Shown one piece after another: positions 38,079 through 50,589 of a stretch of 64,000 bases of DNA. The translations under genes and the position numbers were made by a program. The notes below the pieces were generated by a model. It saw nothing but the letters and a program-made list of their open reading frames with translations, had not been told where the DNA came from and ran no database searches. Positions within the stretch are counted from its first letter, which is position 1, and each line of letters begins with the position of its first letter. Location of the stretch: NCBI RefSeq assembly GCF_001708305.1, contig NZ_CP016953.1, positions 949,501 through 1,013,500 on the forward strand. The letters are read 5' to 3'. Source of the DNA: Streptococcus himalayensis. GTDB taxonomy: Bacteria > Bacillota > Bacilli > Lactobacillales > Streptococcaceae.

Positions 38079-40862
38079 TTGTCTAAAAAAAGATTGTACG
38101 AAATCGCGAAAGAACTGGGAAAAGAGAGCAAGGAAATTGTTGCTCGTGCAAAGGAATTGGGTTTTGCGGTTAAAAGTCATGCGAGCAGCGTAGAGCAAGA
38201 GGCGGCTGATAAGATTGCGGCCACTTTCAAGCAAGCAGCTCCTGTGAAAACGGAAAAACTGAAAGAGAAGGCTACAAAGCCTGTTGCTGAGAAAAAAGCA
38301 GAGCCGGCTGTACAAGTGAAGGCAGAAGAAAAAGTAGCTCCTGTTAAAGAGGAAGTCAAAAAAGTCAATCGCCCTCAAAGTCGGAATTTTAAGGCTGAAC
38401 GAGAAGCGAGAGCTAAAGAGCAAGCTGAGCGTCGTAAGAAGCAGCAAGAAAATCGCAAGCAAGCACCAAAAGGAAACCAACGTCCTAAACAAGATAAGCC
38501 TTCACAGGGGCAGAAATTCCAAGGGCAAGAGGGTCGTGACCGCAAAGACAACCGTGGTCGTAAGGACAATCGGGATAACCGTGATAACCGCCGTGATTTT
38601 CAAAATGGAAAGCCAAAAGCTTACAATCAGGATGAACGTAAATCTGCACCGGCTCCAAAACCACGGATTGATTTTAAAGCCCGTGCGGCAGCCCTAAAAG
38701 CAGAACAATTGCAAGAGTATGCTCGAACCAGTGAAGAGCGCTTTAAGCAGGCACAGGAAGCAAAAGCAGCTCAGGAAGCTAGGAAAAAAGAGAAGTTGGA
38801 AGATATTTTTGTAGAATTACCAACAACTGAGGATCCTATTACTCCTGTTGCACCAGTAGTACCAAGCCCTGCCCCTGCAGAAAATCGTCGGAAAAAACAA
38901 GCTCGACCAGAAAAACGACGTGATGATTTTGATCACGAAGAAGAAGGTCCACGAAAACAACAGAAGAATCGAAACAGTCAGAATCAAGTGAGAAATCAAA
39001 AGAATAGTAACTGGAATACTAATAAGAAAAACAAAAAAGGTAAAAATAACCGCACGAGCAATCAAGCACCAAAACCAGTCACAGAACGCAAGTTCCATGA
39101 ATTGCCAAGCGAGTTTGAATATACGGCAGGCATGACCGTGGCAGAGATTGCGAAACGGATCAAACGTGAACCAGCAGAAATTGTGAAGAAACTCTTTATG
39201 ATGGGTGTCATGGCTACGCAAAACCAATCCTTGGACGGAGAGACTATTGAGCTCTTGATGGTGGATTATGGAATTGATGCCAAAGAAAAAGTCCAAGTGG
39301 ATGTGGCCGATATTGAACGCTTCTTTGTGGATGAAGATTATATCAATCCAGAAGCGATGACAGAGCGTCCACCAGTTGTGACGATTATGGGGCACGTTGA
39401 CCACGGAAAAACAACTCTCTTAGACACGCTTCGCAATTCACGTGTGGCAACAGGTGAAGCTGGAGGGATTACTCAGCACATCGGTGCCTACCAAATCGAA
39501 GAAAATGGCAAGAAAATCACTTTCCTAGATACCCCAGGACACGCAGCCTTTACAAGCATGCGTGCGCGTGGAGCGTCTGTAACAGATATTACGATCTTGG
39601 TCGTTGCTGCAGATGACGGTGTCATGCCACAGACGATTGAGGCGATTAACCACTCAAAAGCAGCTAACGTTCCTATTATCGTAGCGATTAACAAGATTGA
39701 TAAGCCAGGGGCAAATCCTGAGCGTGTCATTGGTGAGCTGGCTGAGCATGGCGTTATGTCCACGGCTTGGGGTGGAGATTCCGAATTTGTCGAAATCTCA
39801 GCTAAATTTAACCAAAATATTGATGAACTTCTTGAAACCGTTCTGTTGGTAGCCGAAATCCAAGAATTAAAAGCAGACCCAACGGTTCGTGCCATCGGAA
39901 CTGTTATCGAGGCACGTTTGGATAAAGGAAAAGGAGCCGTTGCGACCCTCCTTGTTCAACAAGGAAGCTTGAATGTTCAGGACCCAATCGTTGTCGGAAA
40001 TACCTTTGGGCGCGTCCGTGCCATGACCAACGACCTTGGTCGCCGTGTGAAAGTTGCTGGACCATCAACCCCTGTTTCCATTACTGGTTTGAATGAAACA
40101 CCGATGGCAGGAGATCATTTTGCCGTCTATGAAGATGAAAAAGCAGCGCGTGCCGCAGGGGAAGAGCGTGCAAAACGAGCCTTGATGAAACAACGTCAAG
40201 CGACTCATCGTGTCAGTCTTGAAAATCTCTTTGATACTCTGAAAGCTGGAGAAGTCAAATCTGTCAATGTCATTATCAAGGCGGATGTGCAAGGTTCAGT
40301 CGAAGCCCTAGCTGCCTCTCTTCAAAAGATTGAAGTGGAAGGGGTGAAGGTTACTATCGTTCACTCGGCAGTTGGTGCGATTAACGAGTCAGACGTGACG
40401 CTTGCAGAAGCTTCAAATGCCGTTATCATCGGATTTAACGTGCGTCCTACACCGCAAGCTCGTCAGCAAGCGGACACAGATGAAGTCGAAATTCGCCTTC
40501 ACAGCATCATCTACAAAGTCATCGAAGAAGTAGAAGATGCCATGAAGGGGATGCTGGATCCTGAGTACCAAGAAAAAATTATCGGTGAAGCACTCGTTCG
40601 TGAGACTTTCAAAGTTTCAAAAGTGGGCACAATCGGTGGATTTATGGTCATCAACGGAAAGGTTACCCGCGACTCCAGCGTACGTGTCATTCGTGATGGT
40701 GTCGTTGTCTTTGATGGTAAACTTGCGAGCTTGAAACACTTCAAAGATGATGTCAAAGAAATTACCAATGGTCGTGAAGGTGGACTGATGGTTGAAAACT
40801 ATAACGACCTCAAAGTGGACGATGTCATTGAAGCCTATATCATGGAAGAGATTAAAAAATAA
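38079..40862 (+). CDS. infB: Translation initiation factor IF-2
   Basis: 927 aa. It delivers initiator tRNA to the 30S subunit and promotes subunit joining. The N-terminal region (1-345) is a charged, lineage-variable linker ([18 protein letters not shown]); the GTPase begins with GHVDHGKT (438-445), followed by DTPGHAAF and NKIDK; domains C1 and C2 follow. The start is TTG at 38079 with GAGGAG 8 bases upstream. It is the last gene of the operon before the hairpin array. Confidence 0.96.
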   Translation: MSKKRLYEIAKELGKESKEIVARAKELGFAVKSHASSVEQEAADKIAATFKQAAPVKTEKLKEKATKPVAEKKAEPAVQVKAEEKVAPVKEEVKKVNRPQSRNFKAEREARAKEQAERRKKQQENRKQAPKGNQRPKQDKPSQGQKFQGQEGRDRKDNRGRKDNRDNRDNRRDFQNGKPKAYNQDERKSAPAPKPRIDFKARAAALKAEQLQEYARTSEERFKQAQEAKAAQEARKKEKLEDIFVELPTTEDPITPVAPVVPSPAPAENRRKKQARPEKRRDDFDHEEEGPRKQQKNRNSQNQVRNQKNSNWNTNKKNKKGKNNRTSNQAPKPVTERKFHELPSEFEYTAGMTVAEIAKRIKREPAEIVKKLFMMGVMATQNQSLDGETIELLMVDYGIDAKEKVQVDVADIERFFVDEDYINPEAMTERPPVVTIMGHVDHGKTTLLDTLRNSRVATGEAGGITQHIGAYQIEENGKKITFLDTPGHAAFTSMRARGASVTDITILVVAADDGVMPQTIEAINHSKAANVPIIVAINKIDKPGANPERVIGELAEHGVMSTAWGGDSEFVEISAKFNQNIDELLETVLLVAEIQELKADPTVRAIGTVIEARLDKGKGAVATLLVQQGSLNVQDPIVVGNTFGRVRAMTNDLGRRVKVAGPSTPVSITGLNETPMAGDHFAVYEDEKAARAAGEERAKRALMKQRQATHRVSLENLFDTLKAGEVKSVNVIIKADVQGSVEALAASLQKIEVEGVKVTIVHSAVGAINESDVTLAEASNAVIIGFNVRPTPQARQQADTDEVEIRLHSIIYKVIEEVEDAMKGMLDPEYQEKIIGEALVRETFKVSKVGTIGGFMVINGKVTRDSSVRVIRDGVVVFDGKLASLKHFKDDVKEITNGREGGLMVENYNDLKVDDVIEAYIMEEIKK

Positions 40863-40975
40863 GATACAAAGTCCGTAAAGTGCCAAGCAAAATTAGGAGT
40901 TCTATCGCCGGAGCGTCTGCTCCTAGGTTGAACTCTCTATTTTGCATAGCACTTAGGGCGTGTTCAGTTAGTTAA
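40863..40975 (+). repeat. Long hairpin unit 1 (infB-rbfA array)
   Basis: 113 bases folding into a nested stem-loop: GTCC with GGGC; AAGTGC (40878-40883) with GCACTT (40949-40954); GCAAAAT (40887-40893) with ATTTTGC (40939-40945); GAGTTC (40897-40902) with GAACTC (40930-40935); apical GGAGC/GCTCC. It begins GATACAAAG, directly after the infB stop, and ends GGGCGTGTTCAGTTAGTTAA. Confidence 0.8.
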
Positions 40976-41088
40976 GATACAAAGCCCGTAAAACACCAAG
41001 TGAAAATAGCAAATCTGACGTAGAGCCTGTAGGCTCTAGGAAGATTTGTCTTTTTCTCACAGTGTTTAGGGCGTGTTCAGTTAACTAA
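40976..41088 (+). repeat. Long hairpin unit 2 (infB-rbfA array)
   Basis: 113 bases, same frame sequence as unit 1 at both ends (GATACAAAG...GTAAA and GGGCGTGTTCAGTTAACTAA) but different arms: GCCC with GGGC; AAACAC (40991-40996) with GTGTTT (41062-41067); GTGAAAA with TTTTCTCAC (bulged); AAATCT with AGATTT; apical TAGAGCC/GGCTCTA around TGTA. Pairing is kept while sequence differs from unit 1. Confidence 0.82.
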
Positions 41089-41286
41089 GTAATGAGAGCG
41101 TTCGAAAAGTCCTAATGAAAATAGGAGATTTGTGAAGTGTTCGATGAACGCAAACAAATCTATCCCTAAAGGGAGCCAAAGCTGTAGTCTGCTAAAGCAG
41201 TCACAGTATTGTCTCTTTTTCATAGTGACTTTTAGCTCGAAAACAATTCTGCTTCACACAGCAATTAAGACATATCCAGTTAGGAA
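41089..41286 (+). repeat. Long hairpin unit 3 (infB-rbfA array, enlarged)
   Basis: A larger, more diverged unit: GAGC with GCTC; AAAAGTC (41105-41111) with GACTTTT (41227-41233); ATGAAAA (41115-41121) with TTTTCAT (41217-41223); AGATTTGT (41126-41133) with ACAAATCT (41154-41161); plus smaller internal hairpins such as CCCTAAAGGG and the CTGCTAAAGCAG stem. It ends with CATATCCAGTTAGG, a weakened form of the units 1-2 tail. Confidence 0.75.
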
Positions 41287-41324
41287 GTGTCCTACATTTG
41301 CTGAATAATATTCAAAAAGAAAGA

Positions 41325-41348
41325 AGCCAGCTTTGCTGGCTGATTTTC
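41325..41348 (+). terminator. Terminator-like hairpin before rbfA
   Basis: AGCCAGC (41325-41331), loop TTT, GCTGGCT (41335-41341), then GATTTTCT. The T tract is short. It would reduce read-through from the infB operon into rbfA. Confidence 0.55.
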
Positions 41349-41392
41349 TATTGAAAACTGGATAACGATAGAAAAAATAGAAGGAGGAAGCG

Positions 41393-41740
41393 ATGGCAAA
41401 TCATTTTCGTACAGACCGTGTTGGCATGGAAATCAAGCGTGAAGTCAATGAGATTTTGCAAAAGAAGGTCCGTGATCCAAGAGTGCAAGGCGTGACAATT
41501 ACCGATGTTCAAATGTTGGGCGATTTGTCTATGGCGAAGGTTTACTATACCATTATGAGTGACCTAGCTTCAGACAATCAAAAAGCTCAGACAGGACTTG
41601 AAAAAGCGACAGGCACCATCAAACGTGAGCTCGGTCGCAATCTCAAAATGTACAAAATCCCAGATTTAACCTTTGAAAAAGACCAATCGATTGAATATGG
41701 GAATAAAATCGATCAGATGTTGCGAAATTTGGAAAAATAA
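41393..41740 (+). CDS. rbfA: 30S ribosome-binding factor RbfA
   Basis: 115 aa. A KH-like cold-shock ribosome assembly factor that acts late in 30S maturation. The N-terminus [19 protein letters not shown] and the [20 protein letters not shown] segment match the family. RBS AAGGAGGAAG. It is separated from infB by 530 bases of hairpin array instead of the usual short gap, and a TTGAAA box at 41351 may give it a separate promoter. Confidence 0.94.
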   Translation: MANHFRTDRVGMEIKREVNEILQKKVRDPRVQGVTITDVQMLGDLSMAKVYYTIMSDLASDNQKAQTGLEKATGTIKRELGRNLKMYKIPDLTFEKDQSIEYGNKIDQMLRNLEK

Positions 41741-41849
41741 TTCAGAAAACAGCAGGAAAACCCCTGTTGTTTTTGTATCTTGCTTCTAGCTTTTGAAATC
41801 CTTTGGAAATTTTAGTATAATAGAGAAACTAGAAGAATGAGGTATGGAT

Positions 41850-42596
41850 ATGAAGATGAAGCAAATTAGCGATACGACGGTGAAGATCACCATTCGCTTA
41901 GAAGATTTGGAAGAACGCGGCATGGAAATGGCAGACTTTTTAGTTCCGCAGGAAAAAACAGAAGAGTTTTTCTATACGATTTTAGATGAGCTCGAAATGC
42001 CAGAAAGTTTTTTAGAAAGTGGCATGCTTAGTTTTCGCGTGACTCCCAAGCCAGATCGATTGGATATTTTTGTGACAAAATCCGCCCTGGATAAAAATCT
42101 GGATTTTAATAACCTAACGGATTTGCCTGATATGGAGGAGATGGCTCAAATGACGCCAGATGAATTCATCAAGACCTTGGAAAAAACAATTTTAGAAAAA
42201 AGTAAGGAAGATGAAGAGGCCGTTACAAGTCTTGAGCAGGCAGAAGTTGCAGATGAGGAGGCCGAGCAAGCGGTATTTGCTGAAGAAGAGGAATCACAGG
42301 AAAAATATATCTATTATATTTTGGAATTCCCAACTTTGCAAGAGACCATTCAATTCACAAAAACGATTGATTATCCAGTAGATACATCAGAACTTTATAA
42401 AATGGAAAATCGCTATTACTTGACTGTTTTAGTGGATGTGGAAGGTCAATCTCAGCTGTATCCAGCTTGGTTGTTGGCTAAAATGCGAGAGCATGGGGAA
42501 GATACAGTGACCACACGGGCTGTTTTGCAAGAGCATGGTCATCTTTTGTTGGTGACGGATGCAGTCCCTCAATTGCAGAAGGTTAGCTACACATGA
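41850..42596 (+). CDS. mecA: Adaptor protein MecA for ClpC-type proteases
   Basis: 248 aa. The N-terminal domain MKMKQISDTTVKITIRLEDLEERGMEMADFL binds targets such as ComX/ComK-type regulators; the C-terminal domain (YIYYILEFPTLQETIQF) binds ClpC/ClpA-type chaperones. The middle is acidic and variable. The ATG at 41850 is preferred because GAGG is 7 bases upstream; the ATG at 41844 is one base from it. It overlaps the next gene by ATGA. Confidence 0.93.
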   Translation: MKMKQISDTTVKITIRLEDLEERGMEMADFLVPQEKTEEFFYTILDELEMPESFLESGMLSFRVTPKPDRLDIFVTKSALDKNLDFNNLTDLPDMEEMAQMTPDEFIKTLEKTILEKSKEDEEAVTSLEQAEVADEEAEQAVFAEEEESQEKYIYYILEFPTLQETIQFTKTIDYPVDTSELYKMENRYYLTVLVDVEGQSQLYPAWLLAKMREHGEDTVTTRAVLQEHGHLLLVTDAVPQLQKVSYT

Positions 42597-43750
42597 TTCC
42601 ATTTGCATTACAGTATATTTTGCTCTTGATTGCAACTTTTTTTATCGGAGTGTTCTTGACTCCCTTGGTGAGACTTTTCTCCTTTAAAATTGGTGCGATT
42701 GACTATCCAAATGCAAGACGAATCAATAAAAAACCGATGCCGAGTGCTGGTGGCTTGGCCATTGTCATCGCTTTTACGATAGCGAGTATGGTACTGCTTC
42801 CAATGATTGTCCCTATCACGTCTAATCATTTGGAATATCGGGAATACATCCTTCCCTTGGTGATTGGAGGATGGGTGATTGCCTTGACTGGTTTGATGGA
42901 TGATGTAAAAGAATTAAAGCCGTTGCCAAAACTGCTAGGAATTATCCTTGCCGCCAGTCTTGTCTGGTATTTTACGGGCTTTCGATTGGATGCTTTTAAA
43001 CTCCCCTTTGGCGGACCCTTGTTATTTTTTAAGCCTTGGCTATCTTACCTGTTAACCGTTCTTTGGATTGCAAGCATTACCAATGCGGTTAATCTAATTG
43101 ACGGTCTGGATGGCTTGGTGAGTGGGGTTTCCATTATTTCTTTGATTACCATGGGGATTGTTTCCTATTTTTTCCTTCCAGTACCCAATCTTTTTCTGAC
43201 GCTGACTATTTTCGTCTTGGTTTTAGCGATTGCGGGATTTTTCCCCTATAACTATCATCCGGCGATTATCTATCTGGGAGACACTGGAGCGCTCTTCATT
43301 GGTTTTATGATTGCGGTTTTGTCGCTCCAAGGCTTGAAAAATGCAACGGCGGTCGCTGTGGTAACGCCGATTATTATTCTAGGCGTTCCTCTTTCAGATA
43401 CATTTTTAGCCATTATTCGAAGGACACTGGCAGGTCAGAAGATTTATAAACCTGATAAACATCATTTGCACCACCGCCTCTTGTCCTTAGGCTTGACGCA
43501 TAGGGGAACGGTATTAGTGATTTATGGAATTTCCATGATTTTTGCCATGATTTCGTTATTGCTCAATATTTCTAGTCGCATCGGAGGCGTTCTCTTAGTG
43601 ATGGGACTGGTCTTTGGGACAGAATTATTAGCGGAATTAATCGGAGTTTTGGGTCCTAATCGAACACCCTTACTGACGATTTTACGCTTTTTAGGAAATT
43701 CGTCCTACCGAGAAGAAGTGCGTGCTAAGCGACGTAAAAAAGGTAAATAA
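42593..43750 (+). CDS. rgpG: Undecaprenyl-phosphate GlcNAc-1-phosphate transferase (RgpG/TagO/WecA type)
   Basis: 385 aa with about 10-11 membrane helices. It links GlcNAc-1-P to undecaprenyl phosphate, the first step of wall rhamnan or teichoic-acid synthesis. Catalytic motifs: LMDDVKE, NLIDGLDGL and the HLHHRL loop (histidine motif of the MraY/WecA superfamily). Position directly after mecA with an ATGA overlap is the same as for rgpG in Streptococcus mutans. A terminator follows. Confidence 0.9.
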   Translation: MIPFALQYILLLIATFFIGVFLTPLVRLFSFKIGAIDYPNARRINKKPMPSAGGLAIVIAFTIASMVLLPMIVPITSNHLEYREYILPLVIGGWVIALTGLMDDVKELKPLPKLLGIILAASLVWYFTGFRLDAFKLPFGGPLLFFKPWLSYLLTVLWIASITNAVNLIDGLDGLVSGVSIISLITMGIVSYFFLPVPNLFLTLTIFVLVLAIAGFFPYNYHPAIIYLGDTGALFIGFMIAVLSLQGLKNATAVAVVTPIIILGVPLSDTFLAIIRRTLAGQKIYKPDKHHLHHRLLSLGLTHRGTVLVIYGISMIFAMISLLLNISSRIGGVLLVMGLVFGTELLAELIGVLGPNRTPLLTILRFLGNSSYREEVRAKRRKKGK

Positions 43751-43777
43751 TAATCTTTCTAAATAACAAACAAAAAG

Positions 43778-43799
43778 AAAGCCATTTTTGGCTTTTTTT
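43778..43799 (+). terminator. rgpG terminator
   Basis: AAAGCCA (43778-43784), loop TTTT, TGGCTTT (43789-43795) and a T run to 43799. Confidence 0.8.
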
Positions 43800-43839
43800 G
43801 ATATACTAAAGAGGTAATAACTTTCAGAAAGGAACTGAT

Positions 43840-44610
43840 ATGTCAGTATTAGAAATCAAAGATTTGCATGTAGCGATCGAGGGAAAAGAAATTTTAAAAG
43901 GGGTTAACTTGACCTTGAAAACAGGGGAAGTTGCAGCCATTATGGGACCAAATGGAACAGGGAAATCCACCCTTTCAGCAGCCATCATGGGAAATCCAAA
44001 CTACGAAGTCACTCAAGGAGAGGTCCTACTTGATGGCGTGAATGTATTGGAATTAGAAGTTGATGAGCGTGCTCGTATGGGGCTCTTTCTTGCTATGCAA
44101 TACCCAAGTGAAATCCCAGGCATTACCAATGCAGAATTTCTACGTGCAGCCATGAATGCTGGAAAAGAAGAGGATGAGAAAATTTCTGTCCGTGATTTCA
44201 TTACCAAACTCGATGAGAAAATGGAATTGCTCAACATGAAAGAAGAAATGGCAGAGCGCTACCTCAATGAAGGCTTCTCTGGTGGTGAGAAAAAACGCAA
44301 TGAAATTCTACAACTCTTGATGTTGGAGCCAACCTTTGCTCTTCTTGATGAAATCGACTCAGGTCTTGACATCGATGCCCTTAAAGTGGTTTCAAAAGGG
44401 GTCAATGCCATGCGTGGAGAAGGCTTTGGTGCCATGATTATTACCCACTACCAACGTTTGTTAAACTACATTACACCAGATGTGGTTCACATTATGATGG
44501 AAGGACGCGTGGTTCTATCAGGCGGTCCAGAACTTGCGATCCGTCTTGAAAAAGAAGGCTATGCAAAAATTGCAGAAGAACTAGGCTTGACTTACGAAGA
44601 GGAAGTTTAA
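43840..44610 (+). CDS. sufC: Fe-S cluster assembly ATPase SufC
   Basis: 256 aa, ABC-type ATPase without membrane partner. Walker A GPNGTGKST (about 33-41), signature GFSGGEKKR, Walker B TFALLDEIDSGLD. It forms the SufBCD scaffold complex. First gene of the five-gene suf operon. A TATACT at 43802-43807, just after the rgpG terminator, is a possible -10. Confidence 0.96.
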   Translation: MSVLEIKDLHVAIEGKEILKGVNLTLKTGEVAAIMGPNGTGKSTLSAAIMGNPNYEVTQGEVLLDGVNVLELEVDERARMGLFLAMQYPSEIPGITNAEFLRAAMNAGKEEDEKISVRDFITKLDEKMELLNMKEEMAERYLNEGFSGGEKKRNEILQLLMLEPTFALLDEIDSGLDIDALKVVSKGVNAMRGEGFGAMIITHYQRLLNYITPDVVHIMMEGRVVLSGGPELAIRLEKEGYAKIAEELGLTYEEEV

Positions 44611-44639
44611 GGCGAAACTTGTTCAGAAAGGAGAAAATA

Positions 44640-47558
<2,919 letters not shown>

Positions 47559-47588
47559 AAAAATCTCAAAGAAATAGAGGAGGAAAGA

Positions 47589-49001
47589 ATGACAGAGGAA
47601 AGAGTAGAACCAAAACCGATTGACCTCGGTGAATACAAATTCGGTTTTCATGATGATGTAGAGCCTATTATGTCAACCGGAAAAGGATTGAACGAAGACG
47701 TAATTCGAGCTTTATCTGCGGCGAAAAACGAGCCAGAATGGATGTTAGAATTTCGGTTGAAATCGTATGAGGCTTTCAAAAAAATGCCCCTTGAAACCTG
47801 GGGAGCAGACTTGTCTGAGATTGATTTTGATGACTTGATTTACTACCAAAAGGCATCTGACAAACCAGCTCGTTCATGGGATGAGGTGCCTGAGAAAATC
47901 AAGGAAACTTTTGAACGCATCGGAATTCCAGAAGCAGAACGTGCTTATCTTGCAGGTGCTGCTGCTCAGTACGAATCAGAAGTGGTTTACCACAATATGA
48001 AAGAAGAATTTGAGAAGTTGGGCATTATCTTTACGGATACCGATTCAGCTTTGAAAGAATACCCTGATTTGTTCAAGCAGTATTTTGCCAAATTAGTGCC
48101 GCCAACCGATAATAAATTGGCTGCTCTCAATAGTGCAGTATGGTCTGGAGGCACCTTTATCTATGTGCCAAAAGGTGTCAAATGTGATATTCCTTTGCAG
48201 ACTTATTTCCGAATCAATAACGAAAGTACAGGACAGTTTGAGCGGACCCTCATCATTGTAGATGAGGGGGCAAGTGTGCATTACGTTGAAGGATGTACGG
48301 CACCGACCTATTCAAGTGATAGTTTGCATGCAGCGATTGTTGAAATCTTTGCCCTTGATGGAGCCTACATGCGCTATACAACAATTCAGAACTGGTCTGA
48401 CAATGTCTATAACCTTGTTACCAAACGTGCTCGTGCGATGAAAGATGCGACAGTAGAGTGGATTGATGGAAACCTTGGGGCTAAAACTACCATGAAATAT
48501 CCATCTGTTTACTTGGATGGTGAAGGGGCGCGTGGAACCATGCTGTCTATCGCTTTTGCCAATACGGGACAACACCAAGATACAGGTGCTAAGATGATTC
48601 ACAATGCACCGCACACCAGCTCCTCGATTGTATCAAAATCCATTGCTAAAGGTGGTGGAGAGGTAAATTATCGTGGGCAAGTCACTTTTGCACGGAATTC
48701 TAAAAAATCAGTCAGCCATATCGAGTGTGATACCATTATCATGGATGATATTTCAAAATCAGATACCATTCCCTTCAATGAAATCCACAATTCGCAAGTG
48801 GCCTTGGAGCACGAAGCTAAAGTATCTAAGATTTCTGAAGAACAGCTCTACTACCTCATGAGCCGTGGTCTGTCAGAAGGTGAAGCCACAGAGATGATTG
48901 TCATGGGATTTGTTGAGCCATTTACTAAAGAACTTCCAATGGAATACGCAGTTGAGCTCAACCGCTTGATTGCTTACGAAATGGAAGGGTCAGTCGGCTA
49001 A
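47589..49001 (+). CDS. sufB: Fe-S cluster assembly protein SufB
   Basis: 470 aa, the scaffold subunit on which clusters form with SufC and SufD. Recognisable parts: [63 protein letters not shown] with [19 protein letters not shown]. Last gene of the operon; a long hairpin and then a terminator follow. Confidence 0.97.
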   Translation: MTEERVEPKPIDLGEYKFGFHDDVEPIMSTGKGLNEDVIRALSAAKNEPEWMLEFRLKSYEAFKKMPLETWGADLSEIDFDDLIYYQKASDKPARSWDEVPEKIKETFERIGIPEAERAYLAGAAAQYESEVVYHNMKEEFEKLGIIFTDTDSALKEYPDLFKQYFAKLVPPTDNKLAALNSAVWSGGTFIYVPKGVKCDIPLQTYFRINNESTGQFERTLIIVDEGASVHYVEGCTAPTYSSDSLHAAIVEIFALDGAYMRYTTIQNWSDNVYNLVTKRARAMKDATVEWIDGNLGAKTTMKYPSVYLDGEGARGTMLSIAFANTGQHQDTGAKMIHNAPHTSSSIVSKSIAKGGGEVNYRGQVTFARNSKKSVSHIECDTIIMDDISKSDTIPFNEIHNSQVALEHEAKVSKISEEQLYYLMSRGLSEGEATEMIVMGFVEPFTKELPMEYAVELNRLIAYEMEGSVG

Positions 49002-49010
49002 GAGAGAATA

Positions 49011-49171
49011 AGAACCTGTATTCACAGCTCAGCAACTCTATTCAGGACTTATTTTTCGCTACTCATCGTTGCTTTTTTTCGAAATACAGTCAGTATTCCT
49101 TCAAAAAAGCTCCTTGATTATCGTAAAATAAGCTCCCGATTAGAATGACTTCGCTTATGAATACAGGTTCT
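49011..49171. repeat. Long imperfect hairpin element after sufB
   Basis: The ends are a perfect 14-bp inverted repeat, AGAACCTGTATTCA (49011-49024) and TGAATACAGGTTCT (49158-49171). Inside are further nested pairings: CTTATTTT with AAAATAAG, GCTTTTTT with AAAAAAGC, and apical AAATAC/GTATTC. The whole 161 bases can fold as one long stem. No coding frame. The architecture resembles the infB-rbfA units, with different sequence. Confidence 0.78.
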
Positions 49172-49174
49172 AAT

Positions 49175-49203
49175 AAAAATCGCAGGAAATACTGCGATTT
49201 TTT
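49175..49203. terminator. Bidirectional terminator between sufB and the carboxypeptidase gene
   Basis: AAAAATCGCAG (49175-49185), loop GAAATA, CTGCGATTTTT (49192-49202). The genes are convergent. Confidence 0.88.
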
Positions 49204-49204
49204 G

Positions 49205-50446
49205 CTATAATTTTTCATTGACAAAAGCGACGAAATCATGCCACCAAGCAATCAGAAAGAAGGGGCGGTCAATACTTTTTTCAGCGACCATGGTGACAGA
49301 GGGTTCTTGCTGCCCAAGGTAGCCTTGGCCAATGAGTTCGGAGTCGGAGTAGGTCAGCGTTCCTAGTTTTTGTCCTTTTTTTATAGGAGCTTTTATGCTT
49401 TTAGCATCCGGCTTAAAGTGGATTTCAGGACTGTGTTGACTGCCATTTTGCTTGATGATTGTTAAATCCTCCTGAGCGACAGCGGGGATATGGGCTTTTT
49501 TTCCATTCATAACCGCTATACTACTATCTTCATAGGTATCATGCTTATATACAAGAGTGACGGCACTAAAATTTCTAAAAATATAGGACATGAGCTGAGA
49601 AGTAGTCGTAAAGCGTACATAGGGATTTTCCTCGGTTTCAGTAGCTTTTAAAACAACGGTAATGATCCGCATTCCATTTTGGACGGTGGTCGCTACAAAG
49701 CTTTCTCCAGCTTTCTCAGAACTTCCTGTCTTTAATCCATCTACCCCGGAGCGGAAACTAATCATGTTTTCTAACATATAGTTTGAATTTTGAATAGGAA
49801 TTCCTCCAAAAGTAGAGGTTGGTTTCTGTGTAATTTTTAGAATTTCTGGATAGTCTGTAATCAGATTTCGAGCGATGATAGCAACATCGTAGGCGCTGAG
49901 CTTATTTTCGTCATCTTTATCACTTTTTGGATAGATATGGTCGTCAAGATGTTCATTATTCAACCCGCTTGCATTCACTAATTTGGCATCTGTAATACCC
50001 CAGGATTCTACTTTTTGACGCATTACATCAACGAATTGAGTTTCGCTTCCTGCAAGTTTTTCAGCAAGAGCGATGGCGGCGCTATTACTGCTAGAAATAA
50101 GCATGGCTTCCAATAGCTCACCTACCGTATAACGTCTAGCTTCCATAGGGATATTTGAAATATCAGGATTTAAGGTTAATTCATAAGGATAATCTGAAAT
50201 ATCCACAGGTGTTTTTAACGTTATTTTTCCATCTTCAATGGCTTCGTAGACCAGATAGGCTGTGATGAGTTTGCTAATACTTGCGACCTCGACAGATGTC
50301 GTAGCATTTTTTTCATAGAGAATTTTTCCGCTTTTGGCATCCACAGCAATGGCATGTTGGGCAGCAGCGTCAAAGTCTTCTGCATGGACAGGCTGACTAA
50401 GAAAGCCAAGAAAGAGGCAGAAGATTAGTAATAGGATTTTTTTCAT
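49205..50446 (-). CDS. D-alanyl-D-alanine carboxypeptidase (PBP3/DacA type)
   Basis: 413 aa. A signal peptide (LLLIFCLFLGFLSQPVHA) precedes a class A peptidase S11 domain: SISK (56-59), SSSN and LKTGSS are the three active-site motifs. A C-terminal beta domain and an amphipathic tail (FFLIAWWHDFVAFVNEKL) would hold it to the membrane. It trims the terminal D-Ala from stem peptides and so controls cross-linking. Its stop is 2 bases from the shared terminator. Confidence 0.94.
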   Translation of the reverse strand: MKKILLLIFCLFLGFLSQPVHAEDFDAAAQHAIAVDAKSGKILYEKNATTSVEVASISKLITAYLVYEAIEDGKITLKTPVDISDYPYELTLNPDISNIPMEARRYTVGELLEAMLISSSNSAAIALAEKLAGSETQFVDVMRQKVESWGITDAKLVNASGLNNEHLDDHIYPKSDKDDENKLSAYDVAIIARNLITDYPEILKITQKPTSTFGGIPIQNSNYMLENMISFRSGVDGLKTGSSEKAGESFVATTVQNGMRIITVVLKATETEENPYVRFTTTSQLMSYIFRNFSAVTLVYKHDTYEDSSIAVMNGKKAHIPAVAQEDLTIIKQNGSQHSPEIHFKPDAKSIKAPIKKGQKLGTLTYSDSELIGQGYLGQQEPSVTMVAEKSIDRPFFLIAWWHDFVAFVNEKL

Positions 50447-50589
50447 AATAGTCCTCTCATTATCATTACTGTTATTGTATCATAAAATCCGTTTTCTTTT
50501 TTAAAAATAAGCACAAACCGTAGCAAGATTGGTCTTTTTAAGGATTTTTTTGATATAATGGATGAGATAGATAGAAAAAAGAGGACACC

